Shown piece after piece: positions 53,340-61,643 of a DNA stretch of 64,000 nt. Origin of the DNA: Salinibacillus aidingensis (GTDB taxonomy: Bacteria; Bacillota; Bacilli; Bacillales; Alkalibacillaceae); the NCBI RefSeq assembly GCF_039522525.1, contig NZ_BAAADO010000002.1, positions 582,634 through 646,633 on the forward strand, written 5' to 3'. The translations under genes and the position numbers were made by a program. Under the pieces are notes generated by a model, which saw nothing but the letters and a program-made list of their open reading frames with translations, ran no database searches and had not been told where the DNA came from. Position 1 is the stretch's first letter. Each line of letters starts with the position of its first letter.

Positions 53340-54537
53340 ATGTATCGAAATCAATATGACGGTAGTCCCGTCCATTCGTTTGTGTATGATTACAGCTACC
53401 CAAATGCAGCTTTTCGCCAGCAGGTCACAACTCAGCAGGTTCTTCAGAGCTCCGTTCTCAGCATAGTCAGTTATATACACAACTTCAGCAGGCAGGCATG
53501 AACCGACAGCTCGTGGAATATGCTTTTTACTTTACAGTGAACTATACCCTTAATCAGGCCAATACAAACCAGTCCGCCAGTCAAATCTATCAGCAGCTGC
53601 AACGACAGGTACCGTGGTTCTCCTTATTATTTACACAATCAAATATTCCGCAAAATGTGATGAACCGCATATTCACCCGGGTTATTGAGATCACCCTGCA
53701 AATCATCAGCGGAGGACAGCCTGGGCAACCGGGACAGCCTGGGCAGGGATGGTCCGGCTGGGAGAGCTTAGGAGGTACCCTGACCTCAGCCCCAAGCGTC
53801 TCCTCCTGGCAAAACAACCGCTTGGATGTGTTTGCCCGGGGTACAGATCAGTCCCTTTACCATATCTGGTGGAACGGCTCAACCTGGAGCAACTGGGAAA
53901 ACCTTGGAGGCACCTTAACCTCAAGCCCAGCAGCCGTCTCCTGGGGACCGAATCGGATTGATGTGTTTGTGCGCGGTACTGACAATTCCCTCTATCATAA
54001 ATGGTGGAATGGCAGCCGCTGGAGTGACTGGGAGAATCTCGGCGGTACCCTGACCAGTGCACCTGCCGTTTCCTCCCGCAGAAACAATCAGCTTGACGTA
54101 TTCGTCCGAGGCACAGGCAATCGTCTTTATGAAAGAACATGGAACGGCTCACGCTGGGAGGACTGGGAAGACCTGGGTGGTACCCTAACTTCTGAGCCTG
54201 CCGCTGTTTCCTGGGGACCCAACCGAATCGACATCTTTGCCAGAGGTCAAAATAACAACCTGATTCACAGATGGTGGAACGGCAGCACATGGAGCAATTG
54301 GGAAAGCCTTGGCGGAACCTTAACCAGTGCCCCAGCCGTCTCCTCCAGACGCCCAAATCGATTGGAGGTCTTTGTTCGTGGCAGCGGGAATCAGCTCTTC
54401 CGTCTAGCGTGGAATGGCTCACGCTGGAGATCCTGGCAAAACCTTGGCGGCACCCTGACTTCCGCCCCAGCAGCCGTTTCCTGGGGACCGCCAGAGGTCA
54501 AAATCAGAACCTTATTCATCTGTGGCGGGGACAATAG
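53340..54537 (+). pseudogene. frameshifted PLL-like beta-propeller lectin gene
   Basis: The ATG at 53340 has GTGGAGG upstream and opens MYRNQYDGSPVHSFVYDY. This frame stops at 53499-53501, but the neighbouring frame continues the sense from about 53441 (SQLYTQLQQAGMNRQLVEYA) into a helical N-terminal domain, a GQPGQPGQPGQ collagen-like linker and six ~45-residue blades of the form W-x-x-W-E-N-L-G-G-T-L-T-S. In blade 6 about 20 bases are missing after SWGP, shifting the frame again; the proper end (ARGQNQNLIHLWRGQ, stop at 54537) is in the third frame. The intact middle frame runs 53498-54646. Relatives are fucose-binding PLL-type or DUF346 propellers. Probably inactive or altered. Confidence 0.75.
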
Positions 54538-54622
54538 AAAAATAGCTGGAAGCGTCCATTTGTCCTCAGCGGCTCTCGGGCCGAAGTGGACTTCACCAAA
54601 ATTCCCATTATGGCTAAACGAA

Positions 54623-54661
54623 ACGCAGGTGTCCATTGTCTTGTGAATGACCTGCGTGTTT
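54623..54661 (+). terminator. hairpin terminator downstream of lectin gene
   Basis: ACGCAGGT / ACCTGCGT arms (54623-54630 and 54650-54657) followed by GTTTAATAAATTTTTT. Confidence 0.6.
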
Positions 54662-54682
54662 AATAAATTTTTTATAATTTTC

Positions 54683-54728
54683 TTGCAATTTCATGATGTA
54701 TTGGGTACTATATATCTAAATGATATAT
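54683..54728 (+). promoter_or_regulatory. padR promoter and palindromic operator
   Basis: TTGCAA (54683-54688), 17-base spacer, TACTAT (54706-54711), then the dyad ATATATC-5-GATATAT (54710-54728) over the start site. PadR regulators typically bind such AT-rich dyads, so autorepression is likely. Confidence 0.65.
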
Positions 54729-54751
54729 AACTTTCAGATAGGTGATAAACA

Positions 54752-55309
54752 ATGAAAACTTATAACCATACAACCTACGCCATATTAGGGATTTTAACAA
54801 CAGACTGCAAATCTGGTTACGCCATCAAACAGTTTATGGATCAAAGTCTGACTCATTTTTGGAAAATCAGCTATGGACAAATCTATCCAACCTTGAAGTT
54901 CATTGTCCAGGAGGAATTGGCAGAGGTCCGTACCTCATCCACTCCCGGAAAACCGGACAGAAAGGAGTACTTCCTCACCTCCAAAGGCATGGAAGCTTTA
55001 AAAAAATGGCTGGAGGAACCCGTGGAACAGCTGCCTGCTGAACGAAATGAAATGCTGCTCAAACTGTTTTTTGGCCGCTACCAAACGGGTGATCAAACTA
55101 TCTCTCTTTTAGAAAAGTACAAACAAAAGCTGGAGGAGCGTTACCAGATTTATATATCTATTGAGCAGGGCATTAAGGATCATAACGAGCGAGAGGAGGA
55201 TGCCATGTACTGGTTGCTTACGTTGGATTATGGAAAACGAATGACCGCCGCGGCGATTGACTGGTGCGATGATACGCTTGAAAATTTTATAACGAAGGAG
55301 GGGCAATGA
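54752..55309 (+). CDS. PadR-family transcriptional regulator
   Basis: 185 residues. N-terminal PadR winged helix (TTYAILGILTTDCKSGYAIK, YGQIYPTLKFIVQEELAEV, KEYFLTSKGMEALKKWL) and a C-terminal Vir-like helical dimerisation domain (LLEKYKQKLEERYQIY). Overlaps the DUF4188 gene by 4 bases, forming a two-gene operon behind a promoter with a dyad operator. Such regulators respond to phenolic or other small molecules; effector unknown. Confidence 0.9.
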   Translation: MKTYNHTTYAILGILTTDCKSGYAIKQFMDQSLTHFWKISYGQIYPTLKFIVQEELAEVRTSSTPGKPDRKEYFLTSKGMEALKKWLEEPVEQLPAERNEMLLKLFFGRYQTGDQTISLLEKYKQKLEERYQIYISIEQGIKDHNEREEDAMYWLLTLDYGKRMTAAAIDWCDDTLENFITKEGQ

Positions 55310-55794
55310 TGTCCAAACCAATTCTTACGGGGCGTTATATGACGGAAAATACAGAGGATATGGTTGTATTTATCATTGGAATGAGAGTCAATAAGCGACT
55401 TGCCATACATAAGTGGCTGCCGGTCTTTACCGCTATGCCCGGAATGATTCGGGAGCTTTATGAAAACAAGGATGACCTGGGGTTTTTATCAATGGAAAGC
55501 TATATCGGACTTCGAACAACATCCATGATCCAATATTGGCGCTCCATGGAAGACCTGCTCGCCTACGCAAAAAATGAGAAGCATCTGACTGCATGGAAAA
55601 AATTCAATCAAAAGGTGGGGAGCAATAGCGCAGTAGGAATCTACCACGAAACCTATTCGATAAAAAAAGGGAGCTATGAAGCAATTTATAACAATATGCC
55701 TCATTACGGCTTAGGAAAGGTGCTCGAGCCTGTACCGATTACACCTGAGCGGAACTCAGCCAAGAAGAGGCTTAGGGAGTATGAGGTGCGTTGA
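55306..55794 (+). CDS. DUF4188 (monooxygenase-like) protein
   Basis: 162 residues, dimeric ferredoxin-like fold expected. Typical stretches are MVVFIIGMRVNKRLAIHKWL, GFLSMESYIGLRTTSMIQYW, and HETYSIKKGSYEAIYNNMP. The family is annotated as monooxygenase-like without proven chemistry. Coupled to and probably repressed by the PadR protein encoded just before it, which suggests a role in response to the same small molecule. GGAGGGGCA ribosome site lies in the end of padR. Confidence 0.85.
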   Translation: MMSKPILTGRYMTENTEDMVVFIIGMRVNKRLAIHKWLPVFTAMPGMIRELYENKDDLGFLSMESYIGLRTTSMIQYWRSMEDLLAYAKNEKHLTAWKKFNQKVGSNSAVGIYHETYSIKKGSYEAIYNNMPHYGLGKVLEPVPITPERNSAKKRLREYEVR

Positions 55795-56258
55795 ATTTAT
55801 TTGTATTAAATATCCTTTCTAAAGTATCCCGGGTACCGAATGAAGGATAAAATTTTACATTATGTTAACCTAGTTGTCCTTCATCACCTAAATGAAAGAC
55901 AGATTTGAGGGTTCTCTCGTGTGAAGTGTCTTTCATTCATTTATTGAAGGACACTTCCTCCATTAATAGAGGATTAATGTCCTTCAAGAAACCCATGGAT
56001 GTCCAACACCAAGCACAATAACCAAAACGATTTAAAAACGCTCAGTTTTATACCACGTTCTCTCCTGTCTAAAAGTGGTTCAATTCCAGGCAGATGGAAT
56101 ATATGATTAACAGGAGCCAAAGTTGGGAGTCAATGAGTAAGGATTTTATCTATCTTTGAATGTAAAGGTTAGTTAGTAGCAGTCGAGTTCAAGTATTAAA
56201 AATGAATAATTGAGTAAGCTAAAGAAGTAAAACTTAAAATATTGAGGTGAGTTCTTTA
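55795..56258. other. intergenic region with inverted repeat
   Basis: No gene. GAAGTGTCTTTCA (55923-55935) and TGAAGGACACTTC (55945-55957) form a 13-bp dyad (one G-T pair). GTCCTTCA also occurs at about 55877 and 55979, so the region may hold a decayed repeat. AT-rich. Confidence 0.4.
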
Positions 56259-57080
56259 ATGCAGATAACTGAAAACATTGTACAAGCAGGAAAATACAAA
56301 ATGTTTTATCGATCAGCAGGTACTGGAGATCAAACCATATTATTATTGCATGGTATACCAACAAATTCTTTTCTATGGGTTCATGTCATCCCACAACTTG
56401 CACAAGACTATACTGTGATTGCTCCAGATTTAGTTGGCTATGGGGCTTCTGACCGTTCTACGAATGAAGAATTAACTTTACCAATGCAAGCAAATCATAT
56501 TGTCACACTTTTAGATGCACTAGGCATTCCATCTGTTCATGTGGTCGGTCATGACTTAGGTGGAGGGATTGCTCAAATATTGGCAGTAAATTACACTGAG
56601 AGAATTGAGAGCTTTATGGTGGTTGACGGGGTTGCCTTCAGTAACTGGCCACTTCCAAAAGTAGTAGCACTTCGTTATCCTACAGCGCCTGAATTTGAAC
56701 CGTCCTTATATTTTATAGAAAAGATGTTAAGGGAAGGGCTTTTCCATCAAGAATTATTGACCCCTGAACTATTAAATGGATTTTCACAGCCGTTTAATCA
56801 TCCAAACGGCCCTCAAGAATTATTAGAAGCATCCCTTGCATTAAATCATCATCAAACTGAAGATATAGTACCTGATCTACAAAGGTTAAATAAACCAGCT
56901 ACCTTTTTATATGGCCAATATGACCGTTATCTTCCACCTTATTGGGGGAATCGCTTAAAGGAAACAGTACCAAACTCCACTTTTAATATCTTACCGGAAT
57001 GCAGTCATTATTCGATGTGTGATAATCCGTTACTCGTTTCACAGGAAATCATGAATCATATAAATAAGATATTAGCTTAA
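56259..57080 (+). CDS. alpha/beta-hydrolase with Asp nucleophile (dehalogenase/epoxide hydrolase-like)
   Basis: 273 residues. HGIPTNSFLW is the oxyanion loop, DLVGYGASDRS follows strand 4, and the nucleophile elbow is GHDLGGG, with Asp where most esterases have Ser. Asp elbows are typical of haloalkane/haloacetate dehalogenases and epoxide hydrolases. YGQYDRYLP (acid) and the His in ECSHYSMCDNP complete the triad. ATG at 56259 follows GAGGTGAG at 8 bases. Substrate unknown. AT-rich; isolated gene. Confidence 0.82.
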   Translation: MQITENIVQAGKYKMFYRSAGTGDQTILLLHGIPTNSFLWVHVIPQLAQDYTVIAPDLVGYGASDRSTNEELTLPMQANHIVTLLDALGIPSVHVVGHDLGGGIAQILAVNYTERIESFMVVDGVAFSNWPLPKVVALRYPTAPEFEPSLYFIEKMLREGLFHQELLTPELLNGFSQPFNHPNGPQELLEASLALNHHQTEDIVPDLQRLNKPATFLYGQYDRYLPPYWGNRLKETVPNSTFNILPECSHYSMCDNPLLVSQEIMNHINKILA

Positions 57081-57514
57081 TTCTTTTGCTAAAGTCTAGG
57101 TTAAAGTTTTAAAAAAGCCGAAATATATCAGGGCCTTTTACTGCAGAGTACAACGATAATATTCAATAATCTTAAACCTAATTCTTCGATGATATTTAAG
57201 GAGGATTAGGCTTTTTAAATTTAAAATTACTTTTATCTATTGGTAAACACATTGACATAAGTGGTAAATCCGGGGCAAGACTGGTGAAAAACACGGCAGA
57301 AATGGTACATTGTTGTAGCTGTAACAATGACCATTATCATTTCACATCAGAATAAAAGTCATAAACTACCACTTATTTTGATCGCATTTCCTTTGATTTT
57401 TAAGCTGCTTTCTTTGTACAATCATGAAAGCAGAATCATCCTGCAGTGATATTTTTGATACACAAATCATAGATTTACCATATGAAATCATCAGGTAAAG
57501 TCAGGTGATTAATC
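57081..57514. other. intergenic region with terminator-like hairpin
   Basis: CCTAATTCT (57177-57185) and AGGATTAGG (57202-57210) pair, followed by CTTTTT, and may terminate the hydrolase transcript. The remaining 300 bases have no recognisable gene. Confidence 0.45.
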
Positions 57515-57949
57515 ATAAAAACCATTAAAAGCTTTCTTTTCGTTGTTTTAGGTTTTCTTTCATTTGGAATCGGTGTCGCCGGCGTCGTCATGCCTGTACT
57601 GCCAGGCGGACCCTTTTTCTTATTTGCCGCCTTTTGTTTTGCCAGAAGTTCCAAACGAGTGGAAAACTGGTTTAAGGGCACTTCCTTCTACATGGAATAT
57701 GTGGTGCGAATCCGGGAAAATAGAGGGATGACGAGAAAAGAAAAAATTCGTATTAACGTTATTGCCGATGCCTTTATTCTATTTTCCGTCGTATATGTGG
57801 ATATCCTGCTTGTGAGAATCACCATGATTGTCCTTTGTATCATTAAACATTATTACTTTATCAAGGAGATCCCAACCATTACCCCGGAAGAGGCAAAAAC
57901 CATTCGAGCTGCACTGCGTAAGCGGCAAATGACAAAACATACAGGCTGA
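57515..57949 (+). CDS. DUF454 (YbaN-family) membrane protein, non-standard start
   Basis: About 144 residues. The family core VVMPVLPGGPFFLFAAFCFA with RSSKRVENW is unmistakable; two further membrane segments lie at about 85-125. The conserved first helix (IKSFLFVVLGFLSFGIGVAG) is encoded upstream of the first ATG (57590), yet between the in-frame TGA (57506-57508) and that helix there is no ATG, GTG or TTG. AGGTGA at 57503-57508 would best serve the ATA at 57515. So either a rare start codon is used or the gene lost its start. Function of the family is unknown. Confidence 0.7.
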   Translation: MKTIKSFLFVVLGFLSFGIGVAGVVMPVLPGGPFFLFAAFCFARSSKRVENWFKGTSFYMEYVVRIRENRGMTRKEKIRINVIADAFILFSVVYVDILLVRITMIVLCIIKHYYFIKEIPTITPEEAKTIRAALRKRQMTKHTG

Positions 57950-57958
57950 ATAAGCAAA

Positions 57959-58006
57959 GGTACCCGGTACTCAGGTAAGACATTTGTCTATTTGAGTGCC
58001 GGGTAT
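57959..58006. repeat. hairpin repeat, copy 1 (also terminator-like)
   Basis: GGTACCCGGTACTCA ... TGAGTGCCGGGTA forms a long hairpin with a GACATTTGTCT-like loop, 10 bases after the DUF454 stop. A sister element is at 58719-58775. Confidence 0.65.
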
Positions 58007-58203
58007 ATTAATCCTACTTAAACTTAACAATCCTGCTTCTCTCTTTAAGAACCACAGCCCATTCATCAACTTCCCCGCTTCAAACCTTAAGTTTCACCAC
58101 CCAAACTTCAACTTCCACAAACTGACCCTTATTCCAAAAAGCTTTACACTAACCCTACCGCGGAATAATCCAATAGAGGCGCCTTTATAGAAAAGAGGCT
58201 GTC

Positions 58204-58713
58204 GTGCCCGTTCAAGAGGAATTTAGTCACGTGTTAGAGGAGTATGAGCGAATTATTTTTCATTTCATCCATAAGTATGGCATTCGTGATCCTGAGAATG
58301 AATTTTATCAGGAGGGTGTCATTGCGTTATGGAAGGCTTACAAAGACTATAATCCTGCGAAAGGAAAGTTTTCCACCTATGCGTACTTTTTAATTCAAAA
58401 GACGTTTCTTACCTTAATTCGCAAATCCAATCGCCAGGCTGAGAAGGATCAATATTATATAGAGGTTAAATCCAAGGACTTGCATGAGGTTGCAGAGGAA
58501 CTGGATACAGGCTTTGACCCGTATCTGTATGAGCAAATAAAACAGGTACTGACCGACAATCAGATGAAATGGTTTCAGCGATTTGTGCTGGAGGATCTAT
58601 CAATTAAAGAGATTGCCGAAAAGGAAAAGGTCACAATCGATGCAGTGAAAAATTGGGGAAGGTTAGCAAAGCCCAAGGTGAGAGAGCTGCTGCAGAGTGA
58701 GAATATTCGATAA
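58204..58713 (+). CDS. orphan sigma-70-like factor
   Basis: 169 residues from a GTG at 58204 (GAGGCTG upstream, modest). Region 2 is recognisable: ENEFYQEGVIALWKAYKDYN, GKFSTYAYFLIQKTFLTLIR. Region 4 at the C-terminus: FVLEDLSIKEIAEKEKVTID then AVKNWGRLAKPKVRELL, a helix-turn-helix. Region 3 is absent. It is not a typical ECF factor with an anti-sigma beside it; it resembles the small sigma-like regulators of Bacillus prophages or competence (Xpf, SigO or ComX type), but I cannot assign one. It sits 570 bases before comK with an XRE regulator gene between, so a link with competence is possible. Confidence 0.75.
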   Translation: MPVQEEFSHVLEEYERIIFHFIHKYGIRDPENEFYQEGVIALWKAYKDYNPAKGKFSTYAYFLIQKTFLTLIRKSNRQAEKDQYYIEVKSKDLHEVAEELDTGFDPYLYEQIKQVLTDNQMKWFQRFVLEDLSIKEIAEKEKVTIDAVKNWGRLAKPKVRELLQSENIR

Positions 58714-58718
58714 GGGAA

Positions 58719-58775
58719 GGTACCCAGTGCTCAAAAAGGACTATTGTCTGTTTGGAGTATCGGGTACCTTGTTTT
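58719..58775. repeat. hairpin repeat, copy 2 (also terminator)
   Basis: GGTACCCAGTGCTCAAA pairs with TTTGGAGTATCGGGTACC and is followed by TTGTTTTT, a good terminator for the sigma gene. The loop holds GGACTATTGTCTG, similar to the copy at 57959-58006. Confidence 0.75.
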
Positions 58776-58920
58776 TATCCCCCTGCATTCTCTTAAAACA
58801 ACTCCGTGCACCCGGTAAACCTGGATGAACACAAATTATGCACAGATTCATAAAACGGCATGTACGCCGTGGCGATCTCTCCGCCTCAACTAGATAATAG
58901 GTTGAGAAAGGGAGATTCTG

Positions 58921-59172
58921 GTGAAAAGAAGAGAATTTCGTCGTGTATTTGGTTATTATATGAGGCAGGCCAGAGAAAATCGTGATTTTACGGTTGATCA
59001 TCTGGCTCATGAGGCAAACGTTGATCGCAGAACGATTCAGAGGATTGAAAGTGGTGAAACAAGTCCTAAGCACGAAACAGTGTTTAACCTGGCGTATGCT
59101 TTGCAGATTGATATAAATGAAATTCACCATCAGATTATAAGGGATTCCAAACATTCTCCCCCACTGGAATAG
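58921..59172 (+). CDS. XRE-family DNA-binding protein
   Basis: 83 residues from a GTG at 58921 with AAGGGAGA upstream. A single Cro/C1-type helix-turn-helix covers most of it: FGYYMRQARENRDFTVDHLA, HEANVDRRTIQRIESGETSP, VFNLAYALQIDINEI. No extra domain. Small regulator, possibly of the adjacent comK gene (107 bases downstream) or of itself; target unknown. Confidence 0.85.
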   Translation: MKRREFRRVFGYYMRQARENRDFTVDHLAHEANVDRRTIQRIESGETSPKHETVFNLAYALQIDINEIHHQIIRDSKHSPPLE

Positions 59173-59279
59173 GAGTCTTCTGGAATGTCTACTCGTGAGA
59201 TCCACCCCCATATCCCTAACTACTAGCAACTCACTCTACACATGTGTTCTCCCTTATCCCCACAAAAGGAGCGTCCCCT

Positions 59280-59777
59280 ATGACGAACATTTTAAATGAT
59301 TACAGCATCAACCCCTCCACCATGGCCCTATTACCCGCCAGACATTTCGAGTACGATACCCTTGTATTGGAGAAGGACCAAGAGTTTTATGTAAGAAAAA
59401 CCCCCTTGCAGCTAATCAAGAATGCCTGCCTGGAAGCAAGATCTTCCTATGATGGCCGGCGGGAGTACATCATGTATAAAACCAATTTCCGGCATAAAGT
59501 CCCCATCCCTGTAAATCCTTCCCTTCAAATTTACGCCTTCCCCACTCGCTCTCCTCAAGACTTTAATTGTAAGTGGATTTTCTTCCAGCATATTCAGTCG
59601 CTTCAACACGCGCCTTCCATAAAATCATCCAATGAGAAATCTATTATTACGTTTAAGAATGGGCAAACGCTTGGGATGGGTGAATCTTATTATTTGCTGG
59701 AGAGGCAGGTGCAAAGGACGGGGAGTTGTGTGTTGATAATGCGTGAGGGAATGAATCAACCTGTTGCAACATCATAA
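59280..59777 (+). CDS. comK: ComK-family competence transcription factor (short form)
   Basis: 165 residues. Matches B. subtilis ComK along its core: STMALLPARHFEYDTLVLEK, EFYVRKTPLQLIKNACLEAR, SSYDGRREYIMYKTNFRHKV, PIPVNPSLQIYAFPTRSPQD, KSIITFKNGQTLGMGESYYL. ComK binds AT-rich K-boxes and switches on DNA-uptake genes. The protein stops soon after the QVQRTG region; the C-terminal ~30 residues of B. subtilis ComK, which mediate MecA/ClpCP degradation, are absent. ATG at 59280 follows AAAGGAG. Placed after a sigma-like and an XRE gene. Confidence 0.85.
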   Translation: MTNILNDYSINPSTMALLPARHFEYDTLVLEKDQEFYVRKTPLQLIKNACLEARSSYDGRREYIMYKTNFRHKVPIPVNPSLQIYAFPTRSPQDFNCKWIFFQHIQSLQHAPSIKSSNEKSIITFKNGQTLGMGESYYLLERQVQRTGSCVLIMREGMNQPVATS

Positions 59778-60055
59778 CCAGTGTTTCATTTTAATTATAA
59801 GAAAAGCAATACATGTATCCCTCTTCAAATAAGTTTTAATTAAGTAAGTTATGTATCACGACTATTATCTATAATATTAATGAACATATTTTTTAATTAA
59901 ATAAATGGAGAATCATAGTCAAAGATTCAATTCTATCATTTATTAATACTTATGATACGGTTCATCTAAATGCATTGGTAATATATATGAACATACTTGA
60001 AAATCCATTATTATGTATAATGATAATATGGAATATACTTGGGAGTTGTTATTAT

Positions 60056-60919
60056 ATGACAAATGAAGATTCTGCCAACTTCGTATTACATGCAAAAAGT
60101 GACCAGTTTTACTGGGAAGGAAATGGTCAACTGTCCATTAAAACATTCCTTAATGGTAAAGCCCATTATAAGACTAACAAAGGTTTCTTTGCTGTTGAAG
60201 AGAGTAGATACCTACTCCTCAATGAAGGTGCATACACAATTTCAATTGAAGAACCTAAAGTTGTAGAGTCTTTTTGTCTTTTCTTTAAAGATGGGTTTGC
60301 AGAAGAAGTCCTCCATTCCTTAAAAGAAACAAATGAGCGTCTTCTAAGCGATCCGTTTAAGGATACAAGTTCAATTGGTTTTTTTGAAAAAACCTATCAT
60401 AAAAACAATATTCTTTCTTATCAATTGGAATATTTCATGCAGATATTACCCAGTCTTGATATTGATTCTGTTGGTTATGAGGAACAATTCCATAAGATAA
60501 TGTGTTCTATTTTAAATGAACACATAAATACATATACAGAAATCGAATCATTACATTCAATTCGTAATTCTACACGTGAAGAATTATATAGAAGGGTAAG
60601 TATAGCACACGATTATATTAGATCTTATTTTAAACAACCTATAAAACTAGAAGAAGTTGCTAAAGTTGCTTGTTTATCACCTAACCATTTATTAAGAACT
60701 TACTCTCAAATTTACGGTAGAACGCCCCATCAGCATATTTCAGTATTTAGAATACAAAAGGCAAAACAATTACTAGCAGAATTAGACCATAATATGACCG
60801 ATATAACCTTTGAACTTGGATTTCAAAACCCTGTATCCTTTAGTAAAATGTTTAAGCAACATGTTGGTTTATCTCCTAAAGAATATCGAAAAAAAGTGAG
60901 ATTGGATAAGAAATTATAA
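60056..60919 (+). CDS. AraC-family transcriptional regulator
   Basis: 287 residues. N-terminal ~150 form a cupin-like sensor (QLSIKTFLNGKAHYKTNKGF, YLLLNEGAYTISIEE). C-terminal AraC DNA-binding domain about 180-280 with two helix-turn-helices: IKLEEVAKVACLSPNHLLRT and MTDITFELGFQNPVSFSKMF, ending GLSPKEYRKKV. ATG at 60056 has GGGAG upstream; a reading from 59975 is open but begins with an unlikely hydrophobic extension. The VOC gene 53 bases downstream is the probable target. AT-rich compared with the comK side. Confidence 0.88.
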   Translation: MTNEDSANFVLHAKSDQFYWEGNGQLSIKTFLNGKAHYKTNKGFFAVEESRYLLLNEGAYTISIEEPKVVESFCLFFKDGFAEEVLHSLKETNERLLSDPFKDTSSIGFFEKTYHKNNILSYQLEYFMQILPSLDIDSVGYEEQFHKIMCSILNEHINTYTEIESLHSIRNSTREELYRRVSIAHDYIRSYFKQPIKLEEVAKVACLSPNHLLRTYSQIYGRTPHQHISVFRIQKAKQLLAELDHNMTDITFELGFQNPVSFSKMFKQHVGLSPKEYRKKVRLDKKL

Positions 60920-60972
60920 GGGAGATTCTTTATTCTTATTAGGAATAAGAAATTTGAAGGGAGAAATGTTTT

Positions 60973-61350
60973 ATGGATACTACAATGATTAAGAATGTTG
61001 GGCAAATTGGAATACCTGTAAAAGATATAAATAGGGCGCTGGATTTTTATAAAGATAAACTAGGACTTTCTCTATTATTTAACACGGATAGTATGGCATT
61101 TTTTGAATGCAATGGCCTGCGGCTCATGTTAACACTTCCAGAAAAAGAGGAATTTGCTCATTCAAGTTCGGTCATTTATTTTCAAGTAAATAATATTAAA
61201 GATACTTATGAGCGCTTAGTAGGTAAAGAAGTTACTTTTATCGATGAACCACATGTGGTAACGAAAATGGGGCAAACTGAAACATGGATGGTATTTTTTA
61301 AAGATACAGAAGATAATACTCATGCATTGATGAGTGAAGTACAAGTTTAA
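60973..61350 (+). CDS. VOC-family (glyoxalase/dioxygenase-like) protein
   Basis: 125 residues, one VOC module of two beta-alpha-beta-beta-beta units: VGQIGIPVKDINRALDFYKD with KLGLSLLF, then SSVIYFQVNNIKDTYERLVG and a closing MVFFKDTEDNTHALM. Metal ligands are uncertain; a Glu lies in the first unit (AFFECNGL). Could be a thiol transferase, a ring-cleavage enzyme or a binding-type resistance protein. Probably co-transcribed with the AraC gene; a terminator follows. Confidence 0.85.
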   Translation: MDTTMIKNVGQIGIPVKDINRALDFYKDKLGLSLLFNTDSMAFFECNGLRLMLTLPEKEEFAHSSSVIYFQVNNIKDTYERLVGKEVTFIDEPHVVTKMGQTETWMVFFKDTEDNTHALMSEVQV

Positions 61351-61359
61351 GAAAACCAA

Positions 61360-61394
61360 AAGGAGACCGTCTAAATCACACGAACTGTCTCCTT
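61360..61394 (+). terminator. terminator of the AraC-VOC operon
   Basis: AAGGAGAC / GTCTCCTT arms (61360-61367, 61387-61394) with an AAAA lead and a CAATTTAAATT tail. Confidence 0.6.
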
Positions 61395-61452
61395 CAATTT
61401 AAATTAGACTTTTTAATACTTCTTTATCCAGAATTAATTCTACTCTCTGCTT

Positions 61453-61490
61453 TACCACTATTTGTGGTACGGTTCACCGTACCGGTTTTT
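61453..61490. repeat. overlapping palindromes
   Basis: TACCAC-5-GTGGTA (61453-61469) and GGTACGGT-2-ACCGTACC (61466-61483) share bases, so the two hairpins exclude each other; the second is followed by GGTTTTT and could terminate. Located between the VOC gene and the accessory segment. Confidence 0.5.
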
Positions 61491-61527
61491 AGGGTAAAAA
61501 AGACTTCATATTAATACCATAAAATAA

Positions 61528-61556
61528 GGGTAGCAGTCGATTATGGCCGCTACCCT
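61528..61556. terminator. inverted repeat between convergent genes
   Basis: AGGGTAGC / GCTACCCT arms (61527-61534, 61549-61556), 90 bases 3' of the two-helix membrane protein gene. T tracts are weak on both strands. Confidence 0.4.
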
Positions 61557-61643
61557 GTCAAAGGTACATAGTTTATTCTAATTTTTTAGGGTAGTTCGCA
61601 CTTTTTGCCTAATATACCAAGCAGTTCAGATTTCCCAAATTAT

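Noticed and set aside
53706..54422. 238-codon minus-strand ORF opposite the lectin repeats
   Set aside because: An open antisense frame produced by the GC-rich repeats; Arg/Cys/Ser-rich product without family character.
57300..57355. Cys/His-rich mini-ORF (MVHCCSCNNDHYHF...)
   Set aside because: Seventeen codons, no ribosome site; chance is the likelier explanation.
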